Assembly: GCF_013409595.1 (NCBI RefSeq)
Contig: NZ_JACCBD010000001.1
Coordinates: 3,100,001 to 3,164,000 of the forward strand
Direction of reading: 5' to 3'
Origin: Leucobacter aridicollis
GTDB lineage: Bacteria; Actinomycetota; Actinomycetes; Actinomycetales; Microbacteriaceae
DNA: 64,000 nt
Positions 23,720 to 33,122 of the stretch are shown one piece after another. Position numbers and translations under genes: made by a program. The notes under the pieces were generated by a model. That model saw only the letters and a program-made list of their open reading frames with translations. It was not told the origin of the DNA and did no database searches. Each line of letters begins with the position of its first letter. Position 1 is the first letter of the stretch.

Positions 23720-25441
23720 CTATGCCTCCGGGTCGACCTTGGCGCGCACGGCGTTGCGGTCGGCGACGAGCGTGTCACGGACAGTCCGGCGGAGCACCTT
23801 CCCGATAAGGGACTTCGGCAGCTCCTCCCAGACGATGTACGTACTCGGGCGCTTGAACTCGGCGAGGTGCTCGCGGGCGGTCTCGCGGGCGGCGTCCTCA
23901 TCGAACGTCGCACCCTCGTCGAGCACGACCACCGCAGTGACGATCTCGGCTCCGCTGCCACGCGCGACACCGACGACGGCGCTCTCAGCAACGCCCGGCA
24001 CCGTGTTCACGACGCGCTCCACCTCGCTCGGCGAGACGTTGAAGCCGCCGGTGATAATGAGCTCCTTCTTGCGGTCGACGACGGTGACGAAGCCGTCCTC
24101 GTCCTGCACGACAAGATCCCCCGTGCGGAGCCAGCCGCCGTCGAGCAGGGTTGCGGCCGTCTCCTCCGGCCGGTTCCAGTAGCCCTGGAAGACCTGCGGG
24201 CCGGCGATGAGCAGCTCCCCAACCTCGCCGAGCGCAACCTGCTCCGTCGGCTGGTCGGGGTTCACGACACGAATGTCGGTTGAGGGGAAGGGGATGCCGA
24301 TGGCGCCGATCCTGCGCGCGTCGCTGAAGGGGTTCGCGAGCGCGACCGGGCTCGTCTCGGTGAGCCCGTAGCCCTCGTTAAGCATGCTGCCCGCGAGCGC
24401 CTCCCAGCGGTTCACGACCGCGGGGGTGAGCGTCATCGCGCCCGAGATCGCGTAGACGACGCCCGAGAGATCGAGCTTGCCGTCGCGCGCGACGCGAGCG
24501 AGCCTGTCAAACATCGGCGGCACGGCAGGGACGAACGTCGGCGGGAAGCGCTTCGCCGCCTGCGAGACGAGCTCGGGGTCGAACGTCGGGAACAGCACCG
24601 CGCGGGAGCCGGTCTCGATCGAGTAGATGATCGACAGCAGCACGCCGAACGAGTGGAACATCGGCAGGAGGCCGTAGATCGAGCCCTCGCCGCGGGTAAA
24701 GTCGGGCATCCACGCGGCGCCCTGGCGGGCGTTCGCCCACAGGTTGCCGTGCGAGATCATCGCGCCCTTCGGCGTGCCCGTCGTGCCCGAGGTGTACTGC
24801 AGGCAGGCGATGTCGTCGCGGCTCGGGCGGGGGTGGCTCGCGGGGAGCTGCTGCGCGCGCTCGAGGGTCGCGAACGGCACGGTCCCGGTGGTGTCGGCCC
24901 AGAGCTTCGCCCGGCCCTCACGCGCCTTCGCGATCGGGAGGCGCAGCGCCGCACGGGTCGCGAACGGCATCGCGCGCGTGACGTCGACCGCGACGATGGT
25001 TTCGATGCCGAGGTCCGTCGGCAGCGACTGCACCGTCTCGACGACGTTCGTCCAGGCGATGACGACGCTCGCGCGGTGATCGCGGAACTGCGTCTCGAGC
25101 TCGTCCCGGGTGTACAGCGGGTTGTGCTCGACGACGATCGCGCCGAGCCTGAGCACCGCGTAGAACGCGATCACGTGCTGCGGGGCGTTCGGCATGATGA
25201 GCGCGACGCGATCGCCCGCGCCAACGCCGAGGTCCGCGAGGCCCTGGGCGACGCGGGAGACCCGCTCGCCGAGCTCGCGGTAGGTGACGGTGCGGCCGAA
25301 GAAGCTGATCGCGTCGCGATCGGCCCACTGCGCGCAGCGCTCGTCGAGCAGGTCAGCGAGGGATCCCGTGACGGGCTCGATGTCGATCGGCGTGCCCTTG
25401 GCATAGAACCGATTCCACTCGCGTGTTTCATTCAGGTGCAT
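23720..25441 (-). CDS. Long-chain fatty acid-CoA ligase (AMP-binding)
   Basis: The 573-residue adenylating enzyme activates a carboxylic acid to its CoA thioester through an acyl-AMP. Motifs in order: the P-loop-like YTSGTTGTPKGAMISH, NEGYGLTETSPV, GWLRTGDLVVQDEDG, DRKKELIITGGFNVSPSEVE and the C-terminal catalytic Lys in PKSLIGKVLRR. Length and motifs fit FadD-type ligases. ATG 25441 gives the common MHLNETREWNRFY start; a GTG at 25489 is an alternative, and neither has a clear ribosome site. The gene is monocistronic; no beta-oxidation genes are adjacent. Confidence 0.92.
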   Translation of the reverse strand: MHLNETREWNRFYAKGTPIDIEPVTGSLADLLDERCAQWADRDAISFFGRTVTYRELGERVSRVAQGLADLGVGAGDRVALIMPNAPQHVIAFYAVLRLGAIVVEHNPLYTRDELETQFRDHRASVVIAWTNVVETVQSLPTDLGIETIVAVDVTRAMPFATRAALRLPIAKAREGRAKLWADTTGTVPFATLERAQQLPASHPRPSRDDIACLQYTSGTTGTPKGAMISHGNLWANARQGAAWMPDFTRGEGSIYGLLPMFHSFGVLLSIIYSIETGSRAVLFPTFDPELVSQAAKRFPPTFVPAVPPMFDRLARVARDGKLDLSGVVYAISGAMTLTPAVVNRWEALAGSMLNEGYGLTETSPVALANPFSDARRIGAIGIPFPSTDIRVVNPDQPTEQVALGEVGELLIAGPQVFQGYWNRPEETAATLLDGGWLRTGDLVVQDEDGFVTVVDRKKELIITGGFNVSPSEVERVVNTVPGVAESAVVGVARGSGAEIVTAVVVLDEGATFDEDAARETAREHLAEFKRPSTYIVWEELPKSLIGKVLRRTVRDTLVADRNAVRAKVDPEA

Positions 25442-25519
25442 GAATACTAGGGTACTGGGACGAGTCGCAAGACGGGAAGCAGCGTTCACCAGACGCCTCG
25501 GACCCGCATACCCTCGCTC

Positions 25520-26464
25520 CTATGCGCCAGATCTTCGATTGGGCCACGCAACCATTATTGCCGCGAGGGCGGCAATAAATACACCACCTATTGCGAACAT
25601 TGACGGAGTTGGAGCCTCCGTCAAGACCGAATCAATTACTACAGAAGCGACCATCTGGCCGACAACGGTCGCCACACCAAGAACCAACGCCCCCAGCACC
25701 CGAAGGAGCGCCGCACACGCGGCAATGAAGACCACTCCAAACACGCCACCCACGTAATATGCCAAGCCGCCTGGCCAAGCCCCCGGCCAGCCTCCCAGCG
25801 CAAGCGAGACGGCAGCGGCGAAGGCTAGGATCATCCACCCAAAAGCGAAGTTTACGATGGCTGCCGCCAGCACGCTTCGAGCTGTGTTTGCCAGAGCGCC
25901 ATTGGCAGTTGCCTGCCAGCTCACCCCAACCCCTGCAAGTACTGGCAGAAGGAGCACCCAGGTGAGTGGTCTCGGGGTGTCTGTGGAGATCGCCGAGATC
26001 CCAACCGCACACACAGTGGTTGCTGCGCCCGCTACGCGTAGACCAGTGACCGGGACGCCTCCGGCGGGGCCAACCCCAATACGGTCGAGCAGAAGACCTC
26101 CAATCGACTGACCACCCACGACCCCGATGGTGAAGAGAGCGACACCGAGCGTGCCGCCTGAAGCGCTTTGCGCAAAGACAAAATAGGCTCCGGCGATACC
26201 GCCTGACCAACACCACCATGGCACGGTGCGGGACCGCGCAATGCGCAGAAGCGGGATCAACCGTTCCCGCCACTGTCCGTTGAGCAACGCAACAAGGCTC
26301 ACGATCAACAAGCCGACCGTGAATGAAAGAAACGCCGCAAGAACGGGGTTTCCCAACGCCTCACTAAGGCCGCCGTTCACAGCCGTTTGAAGTGCCAATG
26401 AGGTGCCTGCTAAGACCGCGCCAACGAGCGCGGTCACGTACTCAACTTGCTGTCGTCGGTTCAT
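25520..26464 (-). CDS. DMT-family transporter (fused DUF606/YdcZ repeats)
   Basis: The 314-residue protein has about ten membrane helices arranged as two DUF606/YdcZ-like halves. The first half has LALQTAVNGGLSEALGNPVLAAFLSF and the second SWQATANGALANTARSVLAAAIVNF, the same Q(T/A)xxNGxL motif repeated. This is a drug/metabolite transporter of unknown substrate. It is divergent from the ABC binding protein gene at 26724 and could carry the same compound or a product of its breakdown. Base composition is less GC-rich than in the genes to its left. Confidence 0.85.
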   Translation of the reverse strand: MNRRQQVEYVTALVGAVLAGTSLALQTAVNGGLSEALGNPVLAAFLSFTVGLLIVSLVALLNGQWRERLIPLLRIARSRTVPWWCWSGGIAGAYFVFAQSASGGTLGVALFTIGVVGGQSIGGLLLDRIGVGPAGGVPVTGLRVAGAATTVCAVGISAISTDTPRPLTWVLLLPVLAGVGVSWQATANGALANTARSVLAAAIVNFAFGWMILAFAAAVSLALGGWPGAWPGGLAYYVGGVFGVVFIAACAALLRVLGALVLGVATVVGQMVASVVIDSVLTEAPTPSMFAIGGVFIAALAAIMVAWPNRRSGA

Positions 26465-26723
26465 GCCATCCCACCTCCGTCAGGGCCAGACTGGCGCGAA
26501 TTCCGTCTGCGGATCGGCAAACATCGGAGCCACTTACACTCTGTCAATCGTTGGCAGTTTCCCGATACAGACTGTCCATTGTGGCCGGACCTTCAGTCCA
26601 CAAAGATCTATAAAAGATGGCAACACTGAGTCGGCGAGTCCACGTCCATAGCCATCCACTATCACCCCATCAACGATGACGCAATCAACGGTGACTTCGA
26701 AATCAAAGAGGGACGGAACGACG
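26465..26723. promoter_or_regulatory. AT-rich divergent region before the ABC/amidohydrolase operon
   Basis: This 259-base gap is clearly AT-richer than the coding DNA on either side. It should contain the promoter of the long plus-strand operon. A TATAAA at about 26609 and a short TGTGG/CCACA repeat near 26579-26601 are the only features seen. No riboswitch consensus was found. Confidence 0.45.
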
Positions 26724-27743
26724 ATGTTTCACAATAACAAGATTACTCGCAGAACCGTAGTCACAGCGCTAGTCAGCGCGGCACTAATTGGGATTGTCGG
26801 ATGCGCCCCTGCCAACGACGGCAGCACAGCGACCGGCGAGGCCCGGGTGAACTACCAGCTAGGCTGGCTCAAGCTCACCCAGTTTGGCGGCTTCTTCGCC
26901 GCCGACGTAGAGGGCTTCTACGCCGACGAGGGCATCGCCGCAGAATTTACCGCAGGCGGGTCCAATATTCTCTCGTGGCAGCAGGTCGCCACAGGCAAAG
27001 CGCTGCTAGGCGATGAGGACAACACCAACGCGCTCGTCGCTATCGAAGACGGCCAAGAACTCGTCATCCTCGGAACCGTGTTCCAGACCTCTCCGTTCTC
27101 AATCATCAGCCTCGCGGAGGACCCCATCGAGTCCGTCGAGGACTTCAAGGGCCGCACCATCGCCGTGTCAGACGCCTCACTCGCGCAGTTCGAGGCGATC
27201 TCGAAGTCCGCTGGCCTATCGGAGGGCGACGTCACCTTCGTTTCCGCCGGCACCGACCCATCGCAGCTCACCACCAAGCAAGTCTCGGGCTACGCCGGAT
27301 ACGCGACATCCCAGGGTGCATCATTGGAGCTGCAGGGGGTGAAGACCCACGCGCTGCTCCTCGAAGACCTCGGAGTCCCGAGCTACGGAAACGTAATCAT
27401 CACGACTAGAGACAACCTCGAGAAGAATCGCAACACCATTGTGGGCTTCATGCGGGCCAGCATCAAAGGCTTCGAGTACATGAACGCAAACCCGGAGGAG
27501 ATTGCTGGCCTCGTGGTGAACAAAGTCAATCCCGCGGGTGGCCTCGATCTCGCCACTGAGACCGAGACGGCCAAGATCCAGAAAGATCTCATCGAGTCAC
27601 CCGACGGAGTGCTCAGCGTCGATGTCACGAAGATGCAGGCAATCATCGACGCGCTCGTCGAGGCAGGCACACTCAAGGACACCCTCAACGCTGCGGACTT
27701 CGTCGACACCTCCGTGCTCGAAGACGCCCAGTCGGGCACCTAG
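26724..27743 (+). CDS. NitT/TauT-type ABC transporter substrate-binding lipoprotein
   Basis: The 339-residue protein captures a small organic solute outside the membrane. The N-terminal region is Lys/Arg-rich with ITRRTVVTAL, a possible twin-arginine motif, followed by a hydrophobic stretch and the lipobox IVGC, so it is a lipid-anchored binding protein. The mature part is NMT1/THI5-like: NYQLGWLKLTQFGGFFAA, GFYADEGI and TGKALLG. Such proteins bind sulfonates, thiamine precursors, riboflavin, nitrate or cyclic amides. ATG 26724 fits the signal; an upstream ATG at 26676 would only lengthen it. The ATPase and permeases follow after one amidohydrolase gene. Confidence 0.88.
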   Translation: MFHNNKITRRTVVTALVSAALIGIVGCAPANDGSTATGEARVNYQLGWLKLTQFGGFFAADVEGFYADEGIAAEFTAGGSNILSWQQVATGKALLGDEDNTNALVAIEDGQELVILGTVFQTSPFSIISLAEDPIESVEDFKGRTIAVSDASLAQFEAISKSAGLSEGDVTFVSAGTDPSQLTTKQVSGYAGYATSQGASLELQGVKTHALLLEDLGVPSYGNVIITTRDNLEKNRNTIVGFMRASIKGFEYMNANPEEIAGLVVNKVNPAGGLDLATETETAKIQKDLIESPDGVLSVDVTKMQAIIDALVEAGTLKDTLNAADFVDTSVLEDAQSGT

Positions 27744-27800
27744 TTCCGCAGCTCGCTGCCGCCAAGTTTCAGCCACATTCAACGACGAAGGAAGTGCTCC

Positions 27801-28544
27801 GTGATTATTGACGCCTACAACAACACTTGGAAGGCCGGCGGCACGTCTGATTATCTGACGGCTGAATCGTACACCCCGGAGACGATGATCACCCACATGG
27901 ACCTCGCGGGGGTCGACATGGCTGTCGGGTGCTCGCTCGGGCAGATGATCGACAACGAGTTCATCGCACAGACCGTCGCCGAATCACGCGGCCGCATCAT
28001 CGGATTCGGGCAGGTAAACCCGCGCGAGGCTGACGCGGTGCAGACCGTGCACCGGGTCGGGCAGCTCGGGCTCAAGGGACTCAAGCTACACCCCACCATG
28101 CACGGTTACCACTTCGCGGATCACGGACTGCTCGACCCGATTTTTCAGGCAGCTGCTGAGGCCGGACTCGTCATCCTGGTGAACGCGCTCGACGACCCCT
28201 TCTGTGCACCGCTATCGATCGAGGAGATCGCGAAGGGGTTTCCCAGCGTCCCAGTGATCATCGCCCACATGGGAACGATCTGGAACGTGACGGAAGCCAT
28301 GATCGTGGCCGAGCGCAATGACCACATTTTTCTCGAGACCTCCGGCACGCAACTCATCGAGGTGCAGATGGCCTACCGCAGGGTCGGCGCCGAGAAGCTC
28401 ATCATGGGCACCGACTGGCCTGGCAACCACTTCGATCTCGAGCGCGCCAAGATCAAACGGGCCATCTCCGATGAGGCAGACCGCGCCCTGGTGGAAGGGC
28501 TTAACCTCGCACGTCTCCTGCGCATCGAGGGCGTGACCCCGTGA
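27801..28544 (+). CDS. Amidohydrolase-2 family (PF04909-type) protein with degenerate metal site
   Basis: The 247-residue TIM-barrel protein matches the amidohydrolase-2 family (GLKGLKLHPTMHGYHFAD, PVIIAHMG at His156, MGTDWPG at Asp205). The N-terminal metal motif that is normally DxHxH reads D4-A-Y6-N-N8, and the His expected on strand 5 is replaced in LVNALDDP (Asn128). It is thus probably not a normal two-metal hydrolase; it may be metal-independent, bind one metal differently, or act as a decarboxylase or lactonase variant. The GTG start at 27801 follows GAAGGAAG. Its stop overlaps the ATPase start by 4 bases (GTGA). Confidence 0.85.
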   Translation: MIIDAYNNTWKAGGTSDYLTAESYTPETMITHMDLAGVDMAVGCSLGQMIDNEFIAQTVAESRGRIIGFGQVNPREADAVQTVHRVGQLGLKGLKLHPTMHGYHFADHGLLDPIFQAAAEAGLVILVNALDDPFCAPLSIEEIAKGFPSVPVIIAHMGTIWNVTEAMIVAERNDHIFLETSGTQLIEVQMAYRRVGAEKLIMGTDWPGNHFDLERAKIKRAISDEADRALVEGLNLARLLRIEGVTP

Positions 28545-29335
28545 GTGCAGCTACGGCGCCAGCCCTCCTGGTTGAAGACGTCGCCGTCGAATTCAAGACC
28601 GCGAGCGGCACCTATCTCGCGCTCCAGGGAATAGACATTGAGATCCCACAGGGCGGGTTCACCACCTTGCTCGGGCCCTCGGGGTGTGGGAAGTCGACAC
28701 TGCTGCGCACAATTGCCGACATCATTGCACCGACACGGGGCACGCTGAATCTCTTCGGCCAAACACCCCGTGAAGCAAGGCTCGACGGTGCGTTCGGTTT
28801 TGTTTTTCAAGACCCGGTGCTACTGCCGTGGCGCACTTGCCTGGAGAACGTAGCCCTTCCACTGCAGGTTGCGAAGGTGCCTCGGGTAGAGCGCACCGAA
28901 CGGGCCCGAGCAATGCTCGCACTCGTCGGCCTTGAGGGATTCGAAGACCGCATGCCCTCACAGATCTCGGGGGGCATGGCCAGACGCGTAGCCATCGCTC
29001 GCGCGCTCGTACTCTCACCCCGAATCCTGTTTCTCGATGAGCCCTTCAACGGTCTCGATGAGTTGCGGCGCAGGCAGCTGAACGAGGAGTTGCAGCGAAT
29101 CTGGCTCGAGTCAGGCACCACCGCGATCCTCGTCACCCACAACGTGAGCGAAGCGGTCTTCATGTCGGATCGCGTGCTCGTGATGGGCCGAAACCCGGGC
29201 AGGATCATTGCGGACGAGACGATCAGCCTGCCGCGGCCACGCACCCAGGACCTCACCAGAGCATCCGAATTCCTCGAGTACGAGGACCGCCTCACTTCGC
29301 TGCTGACCGATGCCTATCGGGGTCTCGATGACTAA
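28541..29335 (+). CDS. ABC transporter ATP-binding protein (TauB/SsuB type)
   Basis: The 264-residue ATPase energises the importer encoded around it. Walker A is GPSGCGKST (about residues 44-52), the Q-loop is FVFQDPVLLPWRT, the signature is QISGGMARR (Met in place of the usual Gln in SGGQ), Walker B is ILFLDEPF and the switch His is in LVTHNVSEA. This layout is that of nitrate/taurine/sulfonate importers. The GTG start overlaps the amidohydrolase stop by 4 bases, and its own stop overlaps the next permease start. Confidence 0.92.
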   Translation: MSAATAPALLVEDVAVEFKTASGTYLALQGIDIEIPQGGFTTLLGPSGCGKSTLLRTIADIIAPTRGTLNLFGQTPREARLDGAFGFVFQDPVLLPWRTCLENVALPLQVAKVPRVERTERARAMLALVGLEGFEDRMPSQISGGMARRVAIARALVLSPRILFLDEPFNGLDELRRRQLNEELQRIWLESGTTAILVTHNVSEAVFMSDRVLVMGRNPGRIIADETISLPRPRTQDLTRASEFLEYEDRLTSLLTDAYRGLDD

Positions 29336-30098
29336 GGTGAAAAAGTACCTCGTCCCGGTGATGGTGTACCTATCGATTTTCGTCGCGTGGGAACTGCTGG
29401 GGCGGGGCCGCACCGACCCGACATCGCCGCTCATCGCGCCCTCGGAGATCCTCACGACGATCTGGGACAAGCGCGTGGCGTTGAGCATCAACACGCTCAC
29501 CACCCTGGGTGAGACCGTTGCGGGCCTCGGGCTGGCGATCGCTCTCGGCACCGTGCTCGCTCTTATGATCGACCGATTTCGCCTGCTTGGCGAGGGCATC
29601 TACCGGTTTGCGCTCATCATCTATTCCATCCCACTCATCGCGCTGGCGCCTGCACTTGTCGCAGCACTGGGTCTCGGCGTCTGGAGCAAGATCGCCATCG
29701 CCATGCTGGGTGCTTACTTCCCCATTGTGGTGAACATCACTACCGCGCTCCGCACACAGGACCCGCGGATACTCGAGCTCGGGAAGGTACTCAACCAGAA
29801 CTACGTGAGCACTCTCGTGAATTTGCGCGCTCCGGCGGTGGCCCCCGACTTTCTCGCCTCGTTGAAAATCGCTGCCCCCGCAGCCTTCATCGCCGCGATC
29901 ATCGCCGAATGGATCGGCGCGGAATCGGGGCTCGGACTGGCGATGATGCATGCAATGTTCGGTTACAAGATGGCGGACCTCTGGGCGATCGTGGTCCTCG
30001 CGACCGCGATCAACGGACTCATCATCTTGCTGTTCGGAGTGATCGCGCGAGTGGCAACACCCTGGCACGAAAGCTCACAGCGGAGGGCTGAAGTATGA
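29328..30098 (+). CDS. ABC transporter permease (first of two)
   Basis: The 256-residue membrane protein has about six helices and the BPD permease coupling-loop EAA region around LRTQDPRILELGKVLNQN followed by APAVAPDFLASLKIAAPAAF. Such permeases pair with the NitT/TauT binding protein. ATG 29328 lies inside the ATPase stop region (8-base overlap); an ATG at 29310 is an alternative start. It overlaps the second permease by 4 bases (ATGA). Two permease genes suggest a heterodimeric channel. Confidence 0.9.
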   Translation: MTKVKKYLVPVMVYLSIFVAWELLGRGRTDPTSPLIAPSEILTTIWDKRVALSINTLTTLGETVAGLGLAIALGTVLALMIDRFRLLGEGIYRFALIIYSIPLIALAPALVAALGLGVWSKIAIAMLGAYFPIVVNITTALRTQDPRILELGKVLNQNYVSTLVNLRAPAVAPDFLASLKIAAPAAFIAAIIAEWIGAESGLGLAMMHAMFGYKMADLWAIVVLATAINGLIILLFGVIARVATPWHESSQRRAEV

Positions 30099-30883
30099 CA
30101 CTGACGCGAAACATTCTCGTTCCCAAGCGCACTCGGAAGCGCGTGAACTGGGACGACCTGCGCTCCACCCTGCTGGTACTCGTCTCGGTGATAGTGGTGT
30201 GGCAGGGCGCCGTCACGGTGTTCGGGGTCCCCAGCTTTATTCTCCCTGCCCCGCTCGACATCATCACGCACGCGGACTGGCCGGACACGCTACGGGCCCT
30301 CGGCCAGACAAGCGTTTCGACTGCACTCGGGTTCGTCGCCGGCAACGCGGTCGGCTACATCGGCGCTCTGCTCATCTCGGCATCGCCTACGCTGTCGCGC
30401 ATTATCTTTCCCGGAGCCATCGTGTTCCGATCAATTCCGGTCGTGGCACTGGCCCCGTTCATCACGCTCGCTGTCGGGCGTGGTGCCGCCGCCACTGTGG
30501 TCGTCGCTGCACTCATCGTATTCTTCCCCACGCTCATCAACTCTCTGCAGGGTCTGCGCTCGGTGCGCACGGAATCGCTCGAACTCATGCGCATCCTGAA
30601 TGCCTCCCGCCTGACGACCTACCTCCGCGTACGCATTCCGGCGTCGATGCCCTCATTCTTCAGCGCCCTCAGGATCGCGGCGCCGAACGCGGTCCTCGGT
30701 GTCATGACCGCCGAGTGGATTGTGGGCGGTGGTCTCGGAAACCTCGTGATCACCTCCTGGCTGGCGTTGAGGATGCCGACAATGTGGTCGGCAGTGCTCG
30801 CGTCGGCAGTGCTCGCCGCGGTGCTGTTCTCAGTCGTCTCCCTGTGCGAGCGTTCTGTCGTGAGATGGGCGCGATCACAATGA
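30095..30883 (+). CDS. ABC transporter permease (second of two)
   Basis: The 262-residue permease shares the layout of its partner: an N-terminal charged segment, a first helix near residues 27-47, and the coupling loop LRSVRTESLELMRILNASR with IPASMPSFFSALRIAAPNAV. The conserved LPAP segment (FILPAPLDI) near residue 50 is typical of TauC/SsuC. It overlaps both neighbours by 4 bases, so the importer and the following amidohydrolase are translated in a coupled manner. Confidence 0.9.
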   Translation: MTLTRNILVPKRTRKRVNWDDLRSTLLVLVSVIVVWQGAVTVFGVPSFILPAPLDIITHADWPDTLRALGQTSVSTALGFVAGNAVGYIGALLISASPTLSRIIFPGAIVFRSIPVVALAPFITLAVGRGAAATVVVAALIVFFPTLINSLQGLRSVRTESLELMRILNASRLTTYLRVRIPASMPSFFSALRIAAPNAVLGVMTAEWIVGGGLGNLVITSWLALRMPTMWSAVLASAVLAAVLFSVVSLCERSVVRWARSQ

Positions 30884-32262
30884 CGAGCACTCTCTTCCGC
30901 TGCGAAGCGCTCTACCCGCGAGCCGGCGAGGACATCGGCTTCGATCGGGGCGTTGCAGTCCGCGACAATCGAGTCATAGAGGTCAGCGGATTCTCCTCGA
31001 TGCGGGAGAGACACATGTCGGCAGAGATTATCGACCTACCGGGGCTCACGCTGCCAGGCTTCGTCGACGCGCACAGTCATCTACGTAGCCGAGCAGCAGT
31101 GCAGCAGGCCACCATGCCTGATCGCAGGCTCGAAGCATGGATCTACTCATTGCCTGAGCTCACCCCTCTGCCTGGAGCAGAAGACTCGCTTGCGGCTAGC
31201 GCAGAGCTGTTGCGTGCTGGCGTGACCTCGGTGCAAATCATGCTGCACAGCTGGTCAGACATGGCCGGACGTCTACAAGAACTCAGTGATGTGGTGCAAG
31301 CCGTCAGTCACGTCGGTCTGCGGGCACTGCTGGTACTGGGTCTCACCGATCAGGACGAGTTTGTTCCGGATACGGTCACGCTGCACCAGAGACTCGGCGA
31401 GCCGCAGCGCGGTCTCGCGCCTCATGAGTGGCGGAAATTCGTGGCAGCGGCGGAGGAACTGATCGCTCCGCACGCACCACTCATCCAGCTGGGCGTAGGG
31501 CCGGTGGCACCCCAATGGTGCTCCGACGAGGCACTGCGGGTCATCGCCGAATCGCGCGGCGCCAAACGCGTGCACGCACACGCGCTCGAGAGCAGCGCAC
31601 AGCGGGGCTGGTCAAGAAAAGGACACGACCAGATACGGCGACTCGCGGAGGCCGGACTTCTCGGCCCTTTCACCTCCCTCGCGCACGCCGCTTTCGCAAC
31701 GCGGGAGCAGCTCACGGTGATCGCTCGCGCGGGCGCCAGCCTCGTGCACTGTCACACGTCGAATGCCTCGCTGACGACCGGGCATGCCACCGTCGAGGAA
31801 TGGGTGCTGAATGGGATCCCCACCGCAATGGGGCTCGACAGTCAAGTGTCAGCGCCGATTGACTTCCCGGGTGAGGTGCGCGCGTGCGCGGATACGCACT
31901 TCGAATTCTCGGCTGCATTCGCAGCAGCCACGCTCGGTGGCGCGGAAGCCCTCGGCGAGCCAGTCGGACAGATCTCCAGGGGCGCATGGGCCGACCTCAT
32001 CAGCATCGACTGCGATGTGAGCGCGGTGACCGCGGGAATCGAGGCGCTGCTCGACGGCACCGTGCCATTCGCTCCGTACTCGGTGGTGGTCGCTGGGAGG
32101 CAGCGGTTCCCCCTCGGCACAGAGCTTGACCGAAAGATCACGAGGGCAGAGGAGCGTCTCACGCATCTCGTCGCCGCGGACGCAGCCGCTCGACGTGCTC
32201 GCCTGCTGGCTCTGACTCCCGAACTACGCACTCTTGGATTCATAAGTGGTGATGACAAATGA
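30880..32262 (+). CDS. Amidohydrolase family protein (cytosine deaminase / chlorohydrolase-like)
   Basis: This 460-residue metal-dependent hydrolase has the complete metal set: FVDAHSHL (HxH), the His in VHAHALESS, the His in SLAHAAFA and Asp in MGLDSQVS. The urease-like beta domain is formed by the N-terminal about 60 residues and the C-terminal GAWADLISID part. It resembles deaminases and chlorohydrolases acting on ring C-N bonds. The frame is open further upstream, but ATG 30880 overlaps the permease stop (ATGA) and starts the family similarity. It likely acts on the imported cyclic compound. Confidence 0.88.
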   Translation: MTSTLFRCEALYPRAGEDIGFDRGVAVRDNRVIEVSGFSSMRERHMSAEIIDLPGLTLPGFVDAHSHLRSRAAVQQATMPDRRLEAWIYSLPELTPLPGAEDSLAASAELLRAGVTSVQIMLHSWSDMAGRLQELSDVVQAVSHVGLRALLVLGLTDQDEFVPDTVTLHQRLGEPQRGLAPHEWRKFVAAAEELIAPHAPLIQLGVGPVAPQWCSDEALRVIAESRGAKRVHAHALESSAQRGWSRKGHDQIRRLAEAGLLGPFTSLAHAAFATREQLTVIARAGASLVHCHTSNASLTTGHATVEEWVLNGIPTAMGLDSQVSAPIDFPGEVRACADTHFEFSAAFAAATLGGAEALGEPVGQISRGAWADLISIDCDVSAVTAGIEALLDGTVPFAPYSVVVAGRQRFPLGTELDRKITRAEERLTHLVAADAAARRARLLALTPELRTLGFISGDDK

Positions 32263-33122
32263 TCCGCATGGAAGCGCGACAGGTATTCGCGGCAGGCGCT
32301 GAGCTCGGCGAGGGACCGGTATGGCACGATGGCTCCCTCTACTGGGTCGACATACCCAACGGCCGATTGCACCGCAGCGATGCGGAGGGAACCGCGCTCG
32401 TGCACGAGGCCAACGGCACCCTAAGCAAGGCGCTCCCGTGTGACAACGGAGGGTTCGCGCTCCTGCTCAACGACCGCATCGAGTTCCACGACAGTGCCTG
32501 GAACCTCGTGCGGAGCGTGCGAGTGCTACCCGAGGACAGTGACATGCGGCTGTCCGACGGCACGGTGGGAGCCGGCGGGGAGATCTGGTTCGGCACGATG
32601 CGCCGAGACATGCAACCGGGCGGCAGCCTCTGGAGGCTCAGGCCGATTGATTCCGCTCCAACCGAGTGTGTCACCGGTGTTGGCATGCCCAATGGCATCG
32701 CGTTTTCTCCCGACCTGTCCACCCTGTATTTCGTTGATAGTCATGAGGGAACGATTTCATCGTTCGAGTACGACCCTGTGCATCACACTGTCGGACAGGG
32801 CCGAGTGCTCGTGAGCATCGATGACGGGCCACCCGACGGAATCTCGGTTGACGCAGCGGGCAGTATCTGGGTGGCGCTGTGGTCGCAGGGCTGCCTAAGG
32901 CGCTTGGAACTCGACGGAAGTTGGAGCCAGGAGATCCTGCTTCCCTGCCGCAATGTCACCAGCTGCGAATTCGGCGGTGACTCGCTGCAGACCCTGTACA
33001 TCACCTCCGCCACCGCCGCTCTCGACGCCCAACAACGACGTGAGCAGCCACAGGCGGGATCAGTCTTTGGCATCACGCTGCCGGTCGGCGGCATCACCGC
33101 AAGAAAGGCTCGAGTGAAATGA
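32259..33122 (+). CDS. SMP-30/gluconolactonase/LRE family protein
   Basis: The 287-residue six-bladed beta-propeller protein starts with ELGEGPVWHDGSLYWVDI (Glu ligand of the catalytic metal). Mid-chain it has GMPNGIAFSPDLSTLYF (Asn ligand) and then DGPPDGISVDAAGSIWVALW (Asp ligand), the complete SMP-30 metal site. It hydrolyses sugar-acid or other lactones in the cytoplasm. It overlaps the genes on each side by 4 bases. Its presence points to a lactone intermediate in the pathway. Confidence 0.9.
   Translation: MIRMEARQVFAAGAELGEGPVWHDGSLYWVDIPNGRLHRSDAEGTALVHEANGTLSKALPCDNGGFALLLNDRIEFHDSAWNLVRSVRVLPEDSDMRLSDGTVGAGGEIWFGTMRRDMQPGGSLWRLRPIDSAPTECVTGVGMPNGIAFSPDLSTLYFVDSHEGTISSFEYDPVHHTVGQGRVLVSIDDGPPDGISVDAAGSIWVALWSQGCLRRLELDGSWSQEILLPCRNVTSCEFGGDSLQTLYITSATAALDAQQRREQPQAGSVFGITLPVGGITARKARVK

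Noticed and set aside
26465-26723. Possible TPP riboswitch before the THI5-like binding protein
   Set aside because: No CTGAGA-type conserved core or matching stems were found.
30199-30879. Upstream extension of the second amidohydrolase
   Set aside because: It would overlap the permease gene completely; the ATGA overlap at 30880 and the family start mark the real start.
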